NCBI GenBank assembly: GCA_011319805.1
Contig: SJRY01000303.1
Span: 1-64,000 of the forward strand
DNA length: 64,000 bases
Direction: 5' to 3'
Source of the DNA: Macrocybe gigantea
Lineage: Eukaryota > Basidiomycota > Agaricomycetes > Agaricales > Callistosporiaceae
This document shows, piece by piece, positions 60,401 to 64,000 of this stretch. The stretch's first letter is position 1. Every line of letters begins with the position of its first letter. The position numbers were made by a program, and so were the translations under genes. A model generated the notes under the pieces. That model had not been told where the DNA came from. It did no database searches and saw only the letters and a program-made list of their open reading frames with translations.

Positions 60401-61701
60401 TTGATTCTCAAATCCTTCCAGGGATCTTGAGCTGGATGTCGTTGGATTCTTGGAAACTGATTTACACGTCAGTGGAACCGCCGCAGCTTCTGGATTATGT
60501 GCTTATGACTTGTTTATAGCGAACATGTTTCGGGCATCGTGATTTGTAGGGTCTTGATGTATTGCTGGGTGAATATTGCTAATGACAGTATCAAGGACGA
60601 GAGTGGCAGTGGAAGAACTCGGATATGTAAGTCTCTCTCGTCCATTGATCCCATGTCATTTGTAGTGCCTTGATTTCTCATTTCTGCCCAGAATGTTGAT
60701 ATAGGTCCTGGTCCAAACTCACACACGTGGGGCGCTGTTCTGCTGTCTAAAGTAAGTCTTGGCTTGTCAGATTTCCAGAAAGGATCTCTTTGCTTAAGGA
60801 CAAGGTAGTTTCCTATCATCAATTCTACTCACCATTTACTGCCGTCGCCTCGAGGTGAATTAGCTCCGGCGATAGAAGCTGTTTTGGACATTTACGGGAC
60901 CGCTGTTACTGTTGTCGTCGCGCATAATGGCCAAGGTTCGTGCGATTGTGGCCTTCCGCAGTTCTAGATTGACGGCCTTTCCATGCAGAGGAGGATCCAC
61001 AGGATCGCGAGCTGCAGAGCAAAGAATTGGGCCGGATTATGTCTGCTTCTTATCCTCGTCCGGTAATATTCCTAGGCTACGTGGTTACAAAGCCCGGAGC
61101 CGCAAGACGTAAGTTTCGCTGCAAGTCTTGTTCGAGAAAACGAGACATGAATCCCTATTATCAACTAGCCGCTCCGTACCAGATTCTCATAGAAGATGGT
61201 CGAATGCACGACATAGATGACGAGGATCTTGATCGATGGTGCGAAATTATCCTCCCCTCAGAGGAGTACTTCTGACTTCTACGTGCCAGGTGCGAGTACA
61301 TTTTTTATCGTGGACTTTATAGAACGTCCTATGCGCGCGTATCGCGTGGCATCATCACCGATACAGAGCTACAGGTCGGACAGTTCGTCCTGCCTAGACC
61401 AGATGTCGGCGTTCTGAATGAGACACGGCCTGCGCGGTACATCCGTGCATTTAAGGAAGAGATGCGTGAGGAACATGTCCGTATCCTAGGTTGTGCCTCT
61501 TTTTTTTTTTTTTTCACTTACGTGTCCTACGTCCAGTGGTTCCCCATGGCGTACTACGGCGACGACAGAGTTGGAGGCGTGAATGGTCACTATTACCATG
61601 TCTTCTACACAGTAAGTTCATTCAATGTTGCTTCGACCCTTACTTGTCTTAACACTTCCCAGCCATTGTACTACAAGATCCCAGAAGGTGCTGTGTTGTA
61701 G
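57460..61701 (+). CDS. CWH43: CWH43, GPI-anchor lipid remodelling protein (two frame breaks)
   Basis: Large ER membrane protein that swaps the GPI lipid to ceramide. The N-terminal PGAP2/FRAG1-like half begins [10 protein letters not shown] and shows [67 protein letters not shown]. The C-terminal part has about ten more helices then an endonuclease/phosphatase-like domain: [65 protein letters not shown]. Frame breaks occur at CCCC 57624-57627 (one more C gives [13 protein letters not shown]) and GGGG 58041-58044 (one more G gives WMLGGIKCSS). Joins near 58550 and 60530 are also unsettled. Over twenty exons; stop at 61701. Confidence 0.9.
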
Positions 61702-61781
61702 TGTGCATATTACTTGTAGGTATGTTGTTGTACATCAGATCATTACACTGTATACGCGCCTCGAATAGAGCAGAATATGGA

Positions 61782-64000
61782 CTATCTGTTTATTCTGATT
61801 TCTTGTTCGTCGTTTTCGTTCTCGCGACCGTCGAGTTCCTTGCCTTCATCTTCTTCTAACCCGGCAGAGTCGATTGCATGATCATCTGTATCCTCACCAG
61901 CTGAGCTCTCTTCCTCGTCGCTAGTTTCTTCGTCCTCATGTTCGTCTTCGTCTGCGGAGGCCGCCTTCGCCTGCTCCTCTGGGTCTGCGTAGAACGCATC
62001 CAGGTCCAGCCAAGGTCCTTTTTGCACCCCATTCTTAGACGACCCAACTGGGGATGAGCCACCTCCGGGTGTGAGCACGACAGGCGAGGCAATGCCCCTG
62101 GCCCACTGTGCGGAAGACAGGGCGACGGGGGCCACGCTAGTCGGCGTGGCATCTTCTTCAGCGTCCCTCAGAGATGATTCTACACCTTCCTCCAACCAAT
62201 CTGGGAGGATCAGATCCATCTGCATGGATCTGCCTGTGATGGCTTGCAGCGAGCCAACCATGACCTTGTCGTCTGTGCAAAGTGAGCACACAAAGCCCCG
62301 CATAGGAAGATAACGCACCTGACGAATGACCAGCATCCTCCACGAAATTCGCCTTTCCATCAAAAAGAACCATCTTCACCTGTTCACGACGGAGCACCAC
62401 GCCAATTCGGGGACCATTTTCCATATCGTTGACTAGCGGGGTCAAACCGGCAAGCAACGATGAAAGCATCCTTGCTCGGTCTCTGACGTCATAGTTCTCG
62501 TCGTATCTGGCCAGGGAGAAGACATATTGGCTCAGAAGAGCTAGTCTCTGGTGAAGAGGGCATAGCACTGCAATTTTGGCAGCGAGGGTGACAATTTGCA
62601 ATTTTACTACAGGTGGCTTGAAAAAATCGACCGCATCGTTAGATTGCAGCGCTTCTAAAAGTTCGGCAAAGCCTCACCTCTTGTCCAAAAGTTTTTGCGG
62701 TTTTACGGAGCACGTCCGGTGCCCAATCTACAACGCCGGGATCTGCAACGTTCTCCACCGTGCCAGAGTACTGGCCCACGAGCCAAATCACGCACGCCCG
62801 AGCTTGAGCGTGGGCTATGTCATCTATTCGACGTGCGAGTTGAGCTATGATATTAAGTGGTGACTGCGAGAAAGTTGATGCGCCATTCGGGCCCGAGAGT
62901 TGCTTCTGCAGAAGAAGTTTTAAGACAAGAACAGAGCTACCGACGACAACATCTGTGAAGTATGAGGCGGCAGCTCGAAATGCGGATGTATGAAGTATGT
63001 ACCGTTGCTGCTTTTAATCATCCCAGTAAGCGCTGCCAAACATTGCTGAGTACTGTCAGGCATAAGTCGGGCGCATTGACCAATAGCTTGAATAGCGTCT
63101 GTCACTACTAGATCCTCTCTGTCATTAGCATAATCCTGCAATATCTCATTATCGCTTCAACTCAAACACAGGGCGAATCGCACTGACTATAAATTCTCGC
63201 AGGATAGCCGGGTAAGTGTCAACCGTAAGAACGGTCAATAGAAGCTTGATTTTGTCTTGCTTTACTTGGCGAAGATCGTCCGTACGCACTAAAAATCGGG
63301 TATAATATGGTACAAAGTGAAACTTCGGGAGTGGCGATTGCATGAGTGAGATGGTCGTTGACTAGTTCTTCGACTCACGGGTGCCGCACGACTGATGATA
63401 AGGAGATATACAAGTACAACGCGTTCCACTTCCTTCGACGTGTGCAAGAGGCGCAGAAGTGGCTGGACTATTGTTGATAGGTGGCTTGAGGTGGCGGCGT
63501 AGACGTATACACGACAGACGGCCAGCACAACCTGACAGATGATACATAAGCGATCAAACGAAGAGCAGAAGTCATCTTACTGCTGGATTTCGACTTTGGA
63601 ACAGAGGCTCTGCCGAGGAAAGGAGAAGTTGCAAATCCTTGTCCATCTCTTCTTTTTCCGCCTTCACAGGAGGTCTGGGGAGCATTGTTCTCGCGTAGCG
63701 CAGAAGTACATTTAAAAGTCCCACTTGACCCCATTCATCAACATCCAAGAGAATTCTGCAGAAACGTCTATATTGCTGGTGCAAGAGATCGAGGCGTGTA
63801 GAACAGACAGCTTCGAATGCAACGACGACACTTCCAATTGATAGAGGCGAACGATCTCGGAGAAGATTAGTGATGACCGATATAAGCTCGGGTAGGTGAC
63901 TTGAATCTAATCTTCAAAAAATGACGGATTACTGGCGCGGTCTTTTGGAGCAAGGAACATAAAGACACCAACTCATAGCATTTGGGAATGGCGAGAGCGG
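61782..64000 (-). CDS. APL6: AP-3 adaptor complex beta subunit (partial, 5' end outside window)
   Basis: Large beta-adaptin of AP-3, which sorts cargo from Golgi/endosome to vacuole. The window holds the C-terminal part of the helical trunk and the hinge. Trunk blocks: LLRDRSPLSIGSVVVAFEAV, YRRFCRILLDVDEWGQV, HFVPYYTRFLVRTDDLRQVK, DYANDREDLVVTDAIQAIG, YVFSLARYDENYDVRDRARM. Then LPDWLEEGVESSLRDAEED and a very acidic Ser/Glu hinge typical of AP-3 beta end the protein at 61782, with no ear domain. Introns join cleanly, including those ending TTCAAG and GCACAG; no frame break seen. N-terminus lies past 64000. Confidence 0.87.

Noticed and set aside
1..64000. Transposons, CRISPR arrays, integrated viruses
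   Set aside because: No transposase, reverse transcriptase, terminal repeats, spaced direct repeats or capsid-like frames were seen by eye.

Overview
This window is nuclear DNA of a basidiomycete fungus, most likely an Agaricomycete. Nearly every gene is cut by many short (about 45-70 nt) GT-AG introns. Several families are typical of that group: DUF6533-type membrane proteins, MBOAT 'wax synthase' acyltransferases, ausD-like methyltransferases, an intron-rich membrane P450, a GH79 glycosidase and a PL3 pectate lyase. No transposon, virus-like element or CRISPR array was seen. Gene models below were rebuilt by eye from splice sites and reading frame; exon coordinates are given where they could be closed in frame.

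Layout. 1-6.2 kb: an NAD(P)-binding epimerase/dehydratase (cut by the left edge), a wax-synthase-like acyltransferase and three tandem paralogous methyltransferases, possibly a small orphan metabolic locus. 6.5-17 kb: vacuolar TRP channel (YVC1-like), YANK-type kinase, macro-domain protein, sugar transporter, an ankyrin-like protein of unknown role. 17.5-29.7 kb: cytochrome P450, eIF1A, an ETFRF1/LYRM5-like LYR protein, a PHO84-like phosphate transporter, NOP15-like RRM protein, one unrecognised protein. 29.8-44 kb: CDC16/APC6, a multi-pass membrane protein, PL3 pectate lyase, MAF1, SCP2, MGM1/OPA1 dynamin, a dihydrodipicolinate-synthase-type aldolase. 45-64 kb: DUF6533 membrane protein, RAD51D-like recombinase, a 78-residue membrane protein, tRNA-Gly(GCC) with an intron, TMS1/SERINC, GH79, J-domain protein, CobW/ZNG1 GTPase, CWH43, and AP-3 beta (cut by the right edge).

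Most of this is housekeeping: membrane traffic and lipids (AP-3, SERINC, CWH43, SCP2), mitochondria (MGM1, LYR protein), translation and Pol III control (eIF1A, MAF1, NOP15, tRNA), cell cycle and repair (CDC16, RAD51D-like). Accessory functions are the methyltransferase trio, the P450, and two secreted carbohydrate-active enzymes.

The most striking whole-window signal is technical or evolutionary. At least ten otherwise well-conserved genes carry one frame break each (two in CWH43), and each is repaired by restoring a single G or C to a short G/C run. Because the broken set includes MGM1, CWH43 and PHO84-like genes, I read this mainly as a systematic consensus error, not mass pseudogenisation; the methyltransferase copies remain ambiguous. 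A second theme is extreme splicing geometry: a 5-nt exon, several 9-16-nt exons, an ATG-only exon, GC-AG introns and an intron of about 30 nt.
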